DNA of 64,000 bases from Deltaproteobacteria bacterium (GTDB taxonomy: Bacteria; UBA10199; JACPAL01). Each line of letters starts with the position of its first letter. Position 1 is the first letter of the stretch. The translations under genes were made by a program, and so were the position numbers. Positions 50,081 through 58,719 of the stretch are shown here, in pieces. Where the stretch lies: NCBI GenBank assembly GCA_016180845.1, contig JACPAK010000001.1:551497-615496 (forward strand), written 5' to 3'. The notes under the pieces are model-generated. The model was not told the origin of the DNA. It made no database searches and saw only the letters and a program-made list of their open reading frames with translations.

Positions 50081-51592
50081 CTAGGAGGGCATCACACGAT
50101 CCGGATCGATCCGATGCAGGCGGGCGATCGCCTTGAGGATCTCCTTATTACTGTGATGTCGAGACCTCAGGGCTGTCATGAGACAAGGGAGATTCCTGGA
50201 AACCAGGAGCTCAGGATCGTTAAACCACCCCTTGAAGAGTCCCTCGGAGCCGAATTTTCGTTGCACCCCATCGATCTTAACCCAAAGGGAACCATCTGGA
50301 GAAAGCTGAGATGCACCCGCCACTTCCTCGAGTAGATGCAGTGTCCTGAGTCTCAGTGGAGATTCAGCGACAAAACTTTCATCCCAGAGGAAATCAAACG
50401 CGCTGATGTCGACATCGCGTCTGAAAGAGACGATTCGACCCGCATTTTCCATTTTGATGTGGGTTGCATGAAATCGACCGAAACAGACCATCAGGTCCTC
50501 GAGAAGGGGTGTGGCCGCGAGATCCCAATCATGTTCCCTTTCTGCTAAGTCCTCAACAAGGGCTTTATATCTCTCTGGGCAAAGAAGACGGTGAAAATCT
50601 CGCGTGGGGCGCAGCCCCGTATTTCGGCTCCCATCCAAAAGTTTCCTTTCCCAGTCCAAAAGGAAACGACCCCTGTCTGCCTCAGACAACCTTTCACCCC
50701 AAATGGCACGAAATTGGGTCCCCCATTTCACTGTCATGATCTCTTCACTCTTCAATGCCTTTGGTACCGCGGCGATCAGGGAAGGGGCGAGGTGAGGCGC
50801 CCTGAATATCAAACTCTCCAGTCTGTCTGGTCCATCCTTGGAGGTTCTTAGAGCCCTTAAAACTGCTTCCATGTCGGAGGGTAGGAAGTTGGAGGGGCCA
50901 ACCACTATCGCATCACCAACCAACGTGGCACGCGCCGCTGTCTGATGATCAGGAAGCGCCAGGATTTTATCGAGATAAGTCCTGACCTGATGAGGAGCGG
51001 CAATAAAGGATGTATATTGAGGACTCTGAGCGATTTTGGTAAAGAGGACCGGATTATCGAGGGCAATCTGTTCTAAAGCCCTCCCGGCGGCTCGACGACT
51101 CTGCAAGCCCCCCTTCGTCATATTGACAGCGAGTTGCGAGAGGGCGAGGGCGCTCCCCTTCCGCGACATCTGAAGAAGGGCTGGCACTGAAAGGGTAGCA
51201 TGATGAAAGCAAACAATGAGCATCCCAAGCTGCAAGGAAGCCAGCGCCATCTCTTCGCCGGTGATTTTTCCCTTTTCGGACGGGTCAAAGAGAAAGGAGG
51301 GGATGCCAGGGATTAATTGCCCGATGGTGAAGAAGCCAGCAACTGCAGAAGCAATCGAGGCAGTTCGGTAGGAGCCTCGAAAAAGCGCGATAAACGAGAC
51401 TGTCGAGACCGCTCCCGTGAAAATTCCCCATTTACGAGCACTATCGGCGTCTTTGGCAGCAGTCGATGACTACTGATCAACCGGTCGGGTATGTCTCAGG
51501 TATAGGGATGACCCTAGATGTCCCAAGCTTGTCAGGAGTCCGAGCCTACCAATCGCGATAGGTGCTACAGATGGCATAATCGAAGAGATCAT
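50081..51592 (-). pseudogene. Hypothetical membrane protein gene interrupted by an in-frame TAG
   Basis: From an ATG at 51592, with GAGGTGG 5 bases upstream, the frame runs 40 codons to TAG at 51472-51470 and then stays open for 462 more codons to 50081. The first 73 codons after the TAG contain no ATG, GTG or TTG and encode two likely membrane segments, so they are better explained as part of the same gene. The intact product would have about 503 residues with a membrane N-terminus and a soluble Leu/Arg-rich C-terminal part resembling no family I know. TAG is used as a normal stop elsewhere in the window, so a nonsense mutation is more likely than recoding. Confidence 0.65.
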
Positions 51593-51623
51593 CGTACCCA
51601 CCTCAATTAGGTTGCTGGTAAAA

Positions 51624-52199
51624 TTAAAAAAACGACGCAATGGCGGCGACGCCGACGGGGATGAAGAGATTGTCCCAGTCTTTGTAGGGGAGTGATTCGA
51701 TCGTTGCTCCGACAAGCGCCAGCAGGAAGCTCGCTGGAATCGAATAACTCAGGAGCGGCATCAGAAAGAAGGAGAGGACAAAAAAGGCCCCGCTTCCTTC
51801 CCAACTCTTCTTGGGTGAGTGGGGAAGATGGTGTCGACCCCAGAGAAGGCCGACCAGTGCCGCTGCCATATCGGCAAAGGCGAGCTGGATCAGTCCTGCG
51901 GCAGCCGGTTTTAAGGGAAAGATCAGCACGGTAATCAGGACGCCGATCCCCATCATAAACGGGGCTTGAGCAATTTTTTTCTCACTGAGGCGTTTTGCCT
52001 TTTGGATCGCCGGTGTGATGAGCGGGATGCTTCCACCATCCTGAACGTGGGATTCATGAACGAGGTAAAGTACAGCGAGTCCGACGATACCGAGGATCAA
52101 GACCCCTTTTGAGATAGCGGCAATCGGCAGGACGAGGATGACCCCCATATGGAGGATCTTCCGCCAGATTTCTTTTCTCATCTCTTCGGTAAGTTGCAT
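51624..52199 (-). CDS. CTP-dependent polyprenol/diacylglycerol kinase-like membrane protein
   Basis: The 191-residue polytopic protein matches the dolichol/phytol kinase-type CDP-transferase family: FADMAAALVGLLWGRHHLP followed by KKSWEGS, and an N-terminal RKILHMG motif. Such enzymes phosphorylate isoprenoid alcohols or diacylglycerol. It sits next to a PAP2 phosphatase, suggesting a pair acting on opposite directions of lipid phosphate metabolism. The ATG is not preceded by a strong ribosome site. Confidence 0.8.
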   Translation of the reverse strand: MQLTEEMRKEIWRKILHMGVILVLPIAAISKGVLILGIVGLAVLYLVHESHVQDGGSIPLITPAIQKAKRLSEKKIAQAPFMMGIGVLITVLIFPLKPAAAGLIQLAFADMAAALVGLLWGRHHLPHSPKKSWEGSGAFFVLSFFLMPLLSYSIPASFLLALVGATIESLPYKDWDNLFIPVGVAAIASFF

Positions 52200-52207
52200 A
52201 AGATTTC

Positions 52208-52966
52208 TTAGAACACTTTTACCAAACTAATTCCAGCCCCTGATTCTAGCATAGTTGGGATGACAAAAAGATCACTTTTTTCTGCCTTGTGGAATTTGGC
52301 TGTCCCTAACCCAACCAGCGTTCCCAGAACCGCCCCCGCCATTGTGTCCGAGGCGAAATGCTTGTTGGCGTCGAGACGTGAAATCGCGACCATCCCTGCC
52401 AGGGCATAGGCAGGGACACCAAAGAGGGGGCCATAAAAAACCTCGGTTACGGTCGCGAGGGCGAATGACCCTGAGGCATGGGCAGAGGGGAACGAATGAT
52501 TGTTCGAACCGTCTGGCCGGCTCCTTTGGGTCGAAAACTTGAGTGGATAGGTTATGGCGTAGGTCAAAAAGAGAGACTCCAGCATTGTCCCTGCCGCGAG
52601 TGTTGCCTTCGGGGCATCGGCCAGCTTTGAGGCGATCGTTGCGATGAGGGTTCCACCTCCGAGAACAAGACTGTTCCCCATGATGTTAAAGACATCTTTT
52701 GCCCCACCCAGTGGGTCTGCAGGATGAAATTTTTTCTGGATGTCAGGATCCGCTTCATGGACTCCAACAGTCGCTCCAACACCAGCCGCAAGACCCAAAA
52801 GGTGCCATCGATTCCAGAAGGTTTCCTTGAGGTCGTTTCCCAGATGATGAGGCAGGGTTTCGAAAAACCATTTTTCCGCAAACAGCGATCGTTCTTCATA
52901 AGATGTGGCCCACGAGTGGGAGAAACAAAAGAAGAAAATAAGGAGGAAGCAAAAGAAGCGCTTCAT
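52208..52966 (-). CDS. PAP2-family phosphatase with signal peptide
   Basis: The 252-residue protein has an N-terminal signal peptide (about 1-20) and the three PAP2 motifs: K-F-S-T-Q-R-S-R-P, PSAHAS and SRLDANKHFASD, with His residues for phosphoenzyme formation. Such enzymes dephosphorylate lipid phosphates such as undecaprenyl pyrophosphate on the periplasmic side. It overlaps gltX by 4 bases and is followed by the polyprenol-kinase-like gene after 8 bases. Confidence 0.88.
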   Translation of the reverse strand: MKRFFCFLLIFFFCFSHSWATSYEERSLFAEKWFFETLPHHLGNDLKETFWNRWHLLGLAAGVGATVGVHEADPDIQKKFHPADPLGGAKDVFNIMGNSLVLGGGTLIATIASKLADAPKATLAAGTMLESLFLTYAITYPLKFSTQRSRPDGSNNHSFPSAHASGSFALATVTEVFYGPLFGVPAYALAGMVAISRLDANKHFASDTMAGAVLGTLVGLGTAKFHKAEKSDLFVIPTMLESGAGISLVKVF

Positions 52967-54339
52967 GAAAGAACTTTTTGAATTCTTTTGATGACCCGCT
53001 CTTTTCCGAGGAGCGTCATGACCTCGTAGATTCCGGGAGAGACTGTGGAACCGGTAAGTGCGGCACGGAGCGGTTGGGCGATGATCCCGAGTTTTAGTTT
53101 TTTGTCAGCAATGTATCTCTCGAAGGCAGCCTTCAGAGACATCTCATCAAAAGGGTTTTGTTGCTGCAGAAGGGGGAGTATCTCCCTCAGAAGCTCCGGA
53201 TTGATATTTTTTTTGGCCCCTTCCTCAAGGGTAATATCTTCGACAACAAACGGTTTTATCATTTGAGCTAATTCAATCAATGTTCTCGCTCGTTCTTTTG
53301 TCAAGCCGATGGTTTTGTAGAGATACTCATCGAGTACGATCCGGATTCCCGCACTCTCAAGGTGAGGGACCAACGGGACCGCAAGCGTTTTATTATCAGT
53401 TGTTTTGATATAATGGCTGTTTAACCAGAGCAGTTTTTCTGCATTAAAGACACCGCCCGACTTGCCGACATGGTCGAACGAAAATTTTTCGACCAATTCA
53501 TCCCGAGTAAAAATCTCCTGATCTCCATGCGACCAACCGATCCTCGCGAGGAAGTTGATCATCGCATCCGGCAAGTATCCCATCTCGCGGTAGGCGAGGA
53601 CCGAGGTCGCCCCATGCCTTTTTGAGAGGCGAGCCTTGTCTGATCCCAAGATCATCGGAAGGTGTGCGAAGTGAGGAATCGGATAACCGAACGTTTCATA
53701 AAGCTGGATTTGTCTCGGCGTGTTATTCAGATGGTCGTCGCCACGGATGATGTGTGTGATACGCATGAGGGCATCATCGATCACAACGCAGAGATTGTAG
53801 GTCGGGATTCCGTCCGATCGTTGGATCACGAGGTCATCCAGCTCGGCATTTTGGAAGATGACGTCCCCCTTGATCAGATCATGGACCTTCGTCTCGCCGG
53901 TTTCATTGGTCTTGAATCGTATACAAAACGGTTTGTTTTGATTCTGGCTCACCGTCCGGCAGCGTCCATCGTACTTCGGTTTTTCTCCGCGGGTGAGTGC
54001 CGCCTTTTTCCTCTCATCAAGCTCTTCGGTGGTACAGTAGCATTTGTATGCTTTTCCCTCCGTCAAAAGTTTTTCAACATGAGACTTGTAGATATCCATC
54101 CGGGCGAGCTGATGATAAGGCCCCTCATCCCAATCGAGTCCCAACCATTCCATTCCTTCTATAATCGACCGGACATATTCCTCCGTCGATCGTTCCCGAT
54201 CGGTATCCTCGACACGCAGGATGAAGACCCCCTTTTGATTGCGGGCATAGAGCCAGTTAAAAATAGCGGTCCGTGCCCCTCCGATATGGAGGTGCCCGGT
54301 CGGGGATGGTGCAAAACGAACTCTTACCTCTTCCGTCAT
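52963..54339 (-). CDS. gltX: Glutamyl-tRNA synthetase
   Basis: The 458-residue class I synthetase has PSPTGHLHIGGART at the N-terminus (HIGH motif at 16-20), YKCYCT in the zinc-like region and the KARLSKRHG (KMSKS-type) loop, followed by the helical anticodon-binding domain. It charges tRNA-Glu and perhaps tRNA-Gln. No Shine-Dalgarno site is present; a promoter with its -10 eight bases away predicts a leaderless message. It heads gltX-PAP2-kinase. Confidence 0.94.
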   Translation of the reverse strand: MTEEVRVRFAPSPTGHLHIGGARTAIFNWLYARNQKGVFILRVEDTDRERSTEEYVRSIIEGMEWLGLDWDEGPYHQLARMDIYKSHVEKLLTEGKAYKCYCTTEELDERKKAALTRGEKPKYDGRCRTVSQNQNKPFCIRFKTNETGETKVHDLIKGDVIFQNAELDDLVIQRSDGIPTYNLCVVIDDALMRITHIIRGDDHLNNTPRQIQLYETFGYPIPHFAHLPMILGSDKARLSKRHGATSVLAYREMGYLPDAMINFLARIGWSHGDQEIFTRDELVEKFSFDHVGKSGGVFNAEKLLWLNSHYIKTTDNKTLAVPLVPHLESAGIRIVLDEYLYKTIGLTKERARTLIELAQMIKPFVVEDITLEEGAKKNINPELLREILPLLQQQNPFDEMSLKAAFERYIADKKLKLGIIAQPLRAALTGSTVSPGIYEVMTLLGKERVIKRIQKVLS

Positions 54340-54347
54340 TGCGCGAG

Positions 54348-54376
54348 AATCTAAGGGAGTCGTTCTTTTTTGGCAA
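54348..54376 (-). promoter_or_regulatory. Candidate promoter of gltX
   Basis: TTGCCA (54376-54371), 17 bases, then TAGATT (54353-54348), eight bases before the ATG. The predicted leader is 1-2 bases. Confidence 0.55.
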
Positions 54377-54383
54377 CTTCCTT

Positions 54384-55196
54384 TTATTCAACAATTAGAC
54401 TCGCATACCCGACCACCGACCCATAATCCTTTGTGACATCCCCGCTTGTGGCATGGTGCACAAGTTCGACTTTTGTCGCCCCCAGTTCTCTGGCGGCGAC
54501 GAGCATCACCGTCGTCGGAATAATCCCACACATGGAGACTTGGGTTTGATGGACGGTTTCGTAGAGACCCTTGGGGTCTAATTTTAAGATCTGGCCGATT
54601 GCGAGTTGGTCTTTTGTTTCAGCAATTTTCTGGCTCTCGTAGTGGTTCATGTCAGAACTTGCGATGATCAGAATCGGTTGTTTTGATTTTTGGATGATCT
54701 CAGCAATCGCCTGGCCGACTTCGACACATTGTTCGAAACGGAGATGACTGAATGTGATCGGGACAAAAGCGAAATCTTTTTTTAAATATTGGACAAAAGG
54801 GATCTGAACCTCGAGCGAATGTTCAAATTGATGCGCCTCTTCGTCTTCTTTGAGGAGCGGGCATTGGTTCATGAAAGAGGCGGCAAGTTCTTCGTCGACT
54901 TTAGCCTTCCCTAATGGTGTTTCCCATTCTCCCCTTGGCCAGATGGAAAATGGGACACCATATCCGGTGTGGTTCGGCGACATGATAATAAGCCGATCCG
55001 GGATATTGATCTGACTGTAGAGTTCTCCGGCGACACGGCCACTATAGATGTATCCGGCATGCGGCACGACGACCCCGATCGACGTCTTCTTAGGCCTTGG
55101 TGGAAAATCCAGACAACGTTTCAGCTCTTCGCTCAGTTTTTTGGGATCGGACGGATAAAACGAACCGGCAACGGCTGGTTGGCGAAGTGGGGGCAT
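54384..55196 (-). CDS. amrB: AmmeMemoRadiSam system protein B (MEMO1 family)
   Basis: The 270-residue MEMO-family protein shows the N-terminal RQPAVAGSFYP, VVPHAGYIYSG, SPNHTG and SSDMNHYE motifs whose His/Cys residues resemble the metal site of extradiol dioxygenases. It is usually found with AMMECR1 and a radical SAM protein, neither of which is in this window. Function in bacteria is not established. It lies downstream of ilvC on the same strand, separated by a 28-base palindrome. Confidence 0.9.
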   Translation of the reverse strand: MPPLRQPAVAGSFYPSDPKKLSEELKRCLDFPPRPKKTSIGVVVPHAGYIYSGRVAGELYSQINIPDRLIIMSPNHTGYGVPFSIWPRGEWETPLGKAKVDEELAASFMNQCPLLKEDEEAHQFEHSLEVQIPFVQYLKKDFAFVPITFSHLRFEQCVEVGQAIAEIIQKSKQPILIIASSDMNHYESQKIAETKDQLAIGQILKLDPKGLYETVHQTQVSMCGIIPTTVMLVAARELGATKVELVHHATSGDVTKDYGSVVGYASLIVE

Positions 55197-55215
55197 ATTA
55201 AAATCAATTGATGTC

Positions 55216-55243
55216 GTAGTGGCGACCGGCCGGTCGCCACTAC
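55216..55243. repeat. Perfect 28-base palindrome between ilvC and amrB
   Basis: GTAGTGGCGACC and GGTCGCCACTAC flank GGCC, and the full 28 bases equal their own reverse complement. No T-run follows. The GTAG(T/G)GGCG outer bases resemble the palindrome inside the RND gene, so both may belong to one repeat family. Confidence 0.75.
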
Positions 55244-55260
55244 TGCAATGCCTGTGTGGC

Positions 55261-56274
55261 CTATTCCCTCCCCTTCACGGACCCCTCAAGCCACGGCATC
55301 ATTTTTCGCAATTCAACACCGACCTTCTCGACAAGACTCTTGGCCGTCTCTTCCCGCATCTTCTTGAGCGTCGGGTTTCCCTTTTCACACTCGGCGATAA
55401 ACTCCTTCGCAAAATCGCCGTTCTGGATCTCCTTCAGGATCTTTTGCATCTCTTTTCGTGCCGATTCGCCGATGATTCGCGGACCACGTGTGTAGTCGCC
55501 ATATTCGGCGGTGTTCGAGATCGAATAACGCATATTGGCCGCCCCACCGTTGTAGAGGAGATCGACAATCAATTTTAATTCATGCAGACATTCGAAATAG
55601 GCGATCTCCGGCTGGTACCCTGCCTTGACCAACGTTTCGAATCCCGCCTGGACCAGACTCATCGTGCCGCCACAGAGGACCACTTGCTCACCAAACAGAT
55701 CGGTTTCGGTTTCTTCCTTGAAACTTGTTTCAATCACACCGGCGCGCGTGCCCCCAATCCCCTTCGCATAGGCGAGACCGATTGACCTTGCCTTGCCGCT
55801 GGTATCCTGTCCAACGGCGATCAAACAGGGGACACCGATGCCTGCCTGAAATTGAGATCGGACAAGATGCCCGGGTCCCTTCGGGGCGATCAGGATACAG
55901 TCCTGATCCGGGCGTGGGATAATTCTCTTAAAATGGATGTTAAACCCATGGGCGAAGAAAAGCGCCGACCCTTTTTTGAGATTTTCTTTTAAGTGATCAT
56001 CCCACAACTTCTTTTGATCCTGATCAGGAATCACAATCATTGTGACATCGGCGGTCTTCGCTGCTTCTTTAGAATCAGTGATGACTCTCAACCCATGTTT
56101 CTTCGCCTTTTCAATGCTGCCACTCCCCTCTCGCAAGGCGACGGTAACGTCCAAACCACTGTCCTTGAGATTCAGGGCATGGGCATGTCCTTGGGACCCA
56201 TAACCGAAGATCACAATTTTTTTCCCTTTCAGGGGTTCAAGGCTTGAATCTCGATCATAGTAGATAGTTGCCAT
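55261..56274 (-). CDS. ilvC: Ketol-acid reductoisomerase
   Basis: The 337-residue class I enzyme has the dinucleotide loop GYGSQG at 24-29, [19 protein letters not shown] and the metal-binding [12 protein letters not shown] and ELKLIVDL helices. It makes dihydroxy acids in branched-chain amino acid synthesis. Its ATG overlaps the panD stop by one base (TAATG). This pairing of ilvC with panD links valine-pathway carbon to pantothenate, which branches from the same intermediate. Confidence 0.96.
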   Translation of the reverse strand: MATIYYDRDSSLEPLKGKKIVIFGYGSQGHAHALNLKDSGLDVTVALREGSGSIEKAKKHGLRVITDSKEAAKTADVTMIVIPDQDQKKLWDDHLKENLKKGSALFFAHGFNIHFKRIIPRPDQDCILIAPKGPGHLVRSQFQAGIGVPCLIAVGQDTSGKARSIGLAYAKGIGGTRAGVIETSFKEETETDLFGEQVVLCGGTMSLVQAGFETLVKAGYQPEIAYFECLHELKLIVDLLYNGGAANMRYSISNTAEYGDYTRGPRIIGESARKEMQKILKEIQNGDFAKEFIAECEKGNPTLKKMREETAKSLVEKVGVELRKMMPWLEGSVKGRE

Positions 56275-56654
56275 TATTCCTCCTTGTGGCCGCTGGCGCG
56301 TGTGATTCGTACCATTCTGTTTTTTTCATCGACAAAAACAATTTTTGGTTTGTGTCTCTTTAGTTTTGATGTCGGGATTTGGACAAAACTTGAGATAATG
56401 ACGATATCCCCCTCTTTGGCATGGTGGGCCGCAGCCCCGTTGATCTGTAAAAATCCGCTCTTCTTTTTGCCGGGGATGACGTAGGTTTCGAATCGACTCC
56501 CCGTTGTCACATTCCAGACATGGATCTGTTCATGAGTGACAAGATCAGCAGCCTTCATCAGATCTTGATCGATCGTCAGACTCCCTTCATAGTGGAGATC
56601 GGCCCGAGTCACGGTCGCACGATGAATCTTGGACTTGAGGAGGGTTCGTAGCAT
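56274..56654 (-). CDS. panD: Aspartate 1-decarboxylase
   Basis: The 126-residue proenzyme has the self-cleavage site Gly24-Ser25 in YEGSLTID, which yields the pyruvoyl cofactor, and the conserved [12 protein letters not shown] segment. It makes beta-alanine for pantothenate. It is first in a panD-ilvC-amrB set. A promoter overlapping that of the divergent yceD lies 8 bases upstream of the ATG. Confidence 0.95.
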   Translation of the reverse strand: MLRTLLKSKIHRATVTRADLHYEGSLTIDQDLMKAADLVTHEQIHVWNVTTGSRFETYVIPGKKKSGFLQINGAAAHHAKEGDIVIISSFVQIPTSKLKRHKPKIVFVDEKNRMVRITRASGHKEE

Positions 56655-56662
56655 GGGAAGCG

Positions 56663-56692
56663 AAGTTAATTCAGAGATATTGTCTTTGGCAA
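56663..56692 (-). promoter_or_regulatory. Candidate promoter of panD
   Basis: TTGCCA (56692-56687), 18 bases, then TAACTT (56668-56663), eight bases before the ATG. Its -35 overlaps the -35 of the divergent yceD promoter. Confidence 0.4.
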
Positions 56693-56714
56693 GCCTCTTT
56701 GGTATCTTTAATCA
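56686..56714 (+). promoter_or_regulatory. Candidate promoter of yceD
   Basis: TTGGCA (56686-56691), 17 bases, then TAATCA (56709-56714), six bases before the ATG at 56721. The shared TTTGGCAA core serves both directions. Confidence 0.35.
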
Positions 56715-56720
56715 TAAGGC

Positions 56721-57266
56721 ATGAAGATCAAGATCTCTGAGATCCCTGTAGAAGGTGTTCATTTGACAGCGGAATTGGCCTCTGATCCCTGGTTTGGTGA
56801 GGTGGTCCGAGAGACCTTTCGGAAGGATTCCGACGGTCAGAATAAGGCCTCCGCCAGCCTTTTTCTTGAGAAAACCTGTGACAATATCAGTCTGAGAGGG
56901 GTTGCCTCTCTGGATCTTAAACAGGAGTGCGATCGCTGTCTGGACTTTTTCCCTTATCATTTGTCTGTCCCGATTGAGATGACCTTGGCTCCTCTCCAAA
57001 ATGTTCAGGGAGGAGAAAAGACGGAAGAATTAACGACAGAAGACGAGAATTTTTCCTTTTATAAAGGAGAAGAGATCAATCTTTCTGAGATCATTCGGGA
57101 GACATTGGTTTTGGCGCTTCCGATTCGTTATTTGTGTCAGGAATCTTGCAAGGGGATCTGTCCCCAGTGTGGCATCAATCTCAATCATAACGCCTGTAAT
57201 TGTCATGATCAGACGGGTCATTCCCAATTTGCGGTGCTCAAGAAATTCAATTTTAGAAAAAAGTAA
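56721..57266 (+). CDS. yceD: YceD/DUF177 family protein
   Basis: The 181-residue protein matches DUF177: a Cys pair CDRCL in the middle and CQESCKGICPQCGINLN near the C-terminus, a four-Cys motif characteristic of the family. YceD is linked to 23S rRNA maturation and is normally followed directly by rpmF (ribosomal protein L32). Here no rpmF follows; the next gene encodes an outer-membrane protein. Confidence 0.88.
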   Translation: MKIKISEIPVEGVHLTAELASDPWFGEVVRETFRKDSDGQNKASASLFLEKTCDNISLRGVASLDLKQECDRCLDFFPYHLSVPIEMTLAPLQNVQGGEKTEELTTEDENFSFYKGEEINLSEIIRETLVLALPIRYLCQESCKGICPQCGINLNHNACNCHDQTGHSQFAVLKKFNFRKK

Positions 57267-57308
57267 TCCCTTGCCTCTTCGTTTTTTCTTCGTTACCTCT
57301 TTTCCCCT

Positions 57309-57905
57309 GTGAATCGGAAATCTCTTTCCCAATTCTTCGCTTTTTCCCTCGTTCTTCTCTTTGCGTCGGTTCCCCTGATCGCCCAAGAAGAGTCAGACCA
57401 GTGGGCCCAATCAGGAACAGTCCTCGAAGATCCGTTGATGAGTCGCAAAGGTTTTTACCTTTCTCTCTCTCCGCATGCGGGAGCCGAGGTTATCGGACTG
57501 ACGCGGCCGGTGGGAGGGATTGGGGTGAGAGTTGGTTATGGGATCACCCCTGATCTTCTTATCTATCTTCAAAATGACTGGACACTTTCGGCACAGTTCG
57601 ACGTTTTTTTTCATTTCCTGGATTTTTATCCTCACGTCGCCTGGTTTGTCTGGAAGGAGCTCTATCTCATGGCAGGGGGAGGTTACACGATCGCAAAAAC
57701 GAGCACCGGAACAACCGCCGACGGGTTTTCGGTTCAGAGAGGGGTCACTCGCCATGCCTTTGGGGGTGGCGGAGGGATCGGGTACGAGGTTTTTCGCCAT
57801 CAGCAATTTTCTATTAATGTTGAGGCCGAAGGGGTGTATCGCAAGATCTCGGGGGGGGATTATTTGCAGACGGTGATCTCTGGTGTCTTGAATTACAGGT
57901 TTTAG
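57309..57905 (+). CDS. Small outer-membrane beta-barrel protein
   Basis: The 198-residue product starts at GTG and has a signal peptide ending near residue 25 (LIA before QEES). Amphipathic strands rich in Gly and aromatic residues follow, and the last residues are LNYRF, a BAM signal with terminal Phe. It is probably an eight-strand barrel of the OmpW/OmpX size class. Function unknown. It lies 42 bases downstream of yceD and could be co-transcribed. Confidence 0.78.
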   Translation: MNRKSLSQFFAFSLVLLFASVPLIAQEESDQWAQSGTVLEDPLMSRKGFYLSLSPHAGAEVIGLTRPVGGIGVRVGYGITPDLLIYLQNDWTLSAQFDVFFHFLDFYPHVAWFVWKELYLMAGGGYTIAKTSTGTTADGFSVQRGVTRHAFGGGGGIGYEVFRHQQFSINVEAEGVYRKISGGDYLQTVISGVLNYRF

Positions 57906-57930
57906 ATAAGTTTTAAAAATTTCTTCCAGC

Positions 57931-58221
57931 TTACTCAATTATTTCATAGAAACCGATCTGTACCGGTTCAGCGACCAATTTTTCTGTGGCGGCGAGAAGC
58001 TGTTTGAAATGACCCGTTCTTTTGTGGGCCTCGAAAGAGGTCTTGTCGACATACTGTTCGTAAAAGAAAAAACGTGTTGGGTCCTCCAGTGATCCGTGCA
58101 GTGTATACTGGAGACATTTTGGTTCGTGCTTGGTGACTTCGGTGACGGTTTGTTTTAGGTATTTCTCGAGATCGGCTTCTTTTCCAAGTTTTGATTTCCA
58201 GAGGGCGGTTACAATAATCAT
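57931..58221 (-). CDS. ABM/YgiN-type monooxygenase-fold protein
   Basis: From ATG 58221 the 96-residue product has the dimeric ferredoxin-like fold of the antibiotic biosynthesis monooxygenase (ABM) family: KSKLGKEADLEKYL, EPKCLQYTLHGS and FFFYEQYVDKTSFEAH. Members handle quinones or other small aromatics. The longer frame from 58272 adds residues without family support. AGAGG lies 8 bases before the ATG. Confidence 0.85.
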   Translation of the reverse strand: MIIVTALWKSKLGKEADLEKYLKQTVTEVTKHEPKCLQYTLHGSLEDPTRFFFYEQYVDKTSFEAHKRTGHFKQLLAATEKLVAEPVQIGFYEIIE

Positions 58222-58308
58222 GCAAAAGCCTCTTTTCTTAATCTCTTTTGCATCGCTTGCTAAGGGTGTCAAGTTTTGGACGTGACGCAGGGGGCCAATC
58301 TCGGGTCA

Positions 58309-58719
58309 TTATTTTTTGTTCGAGACGACGTAAAACGTGGCTGTCGCCATTGCGACCTTTTCTTTTTTCCTCTCCAAGGTGGCATGGACGACGGCAAGTC
58401 GGTTCCCGCGGAAGATGACCTGAGAGGTACAGTTGAGGTAATCGCCGACGAAGAGGGGGCGGAAATAATTCACCTTCAGCTCTACGGTAGAGCAGAAGTC
58501 ATTATGTTGCATGGTCGAAAAAACGGCAGCGCCACAGGTGTAATCAAAGAAGGAAGAGATGACCCCTCCATGGATCCGGCCGGCGGGTGAGAGGTGGTCT
58601 TCCCGCAGGGTCAAGACCGCCCTTGCCAACATTCGTTTTCGGTCGAATTTCAGGAGTCGATAACCTAACAAGCTCCCAAACTTGTCGGGCGATCGGTAAT
58701 TTTTTGGCATTTTTTTCAT
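58309..58719 (-). CDS. PaaI-family hotdog thioesterase
   Basis: The 136-residue hotdog protein shows the HGGVISSFFDYTCG motif of PaaI-type acyl-CoA thioesterases, with the HGG segment and acidic residue used in catalysis. Substrate unknown. Its ATG overlaps the RND stop as ATGA, so it is the last gene of the tolC-RND transcript. Confidence 0.88.
   Translation of the reverse strand: MKKMPKNYRSPDKFGSLLGYRLLKFDRKRMLARAVLTLREDHLSPAGRIHGGVISSFFDYTCGAAVFSTMQHNDFCSTVELKVNYFRPLFVGDYLNCTSQVIFRGNRLAVVHATLERKKEKVAMATATFYVVSNKK

Noticed and set aside
53662-54354. A 230-codon plus-strand open frame
   Set aside because: It is antisense to gltX, and its composition is explained by the opposite strand.
58222-58251. 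GCAAAAG/CTTTTGC inverted repeat upstream of the ABM gene
   Set aside because: The arms are only 7 bases around a 16-base loop in AT-rich sequence; chance is a sufficient explanation.
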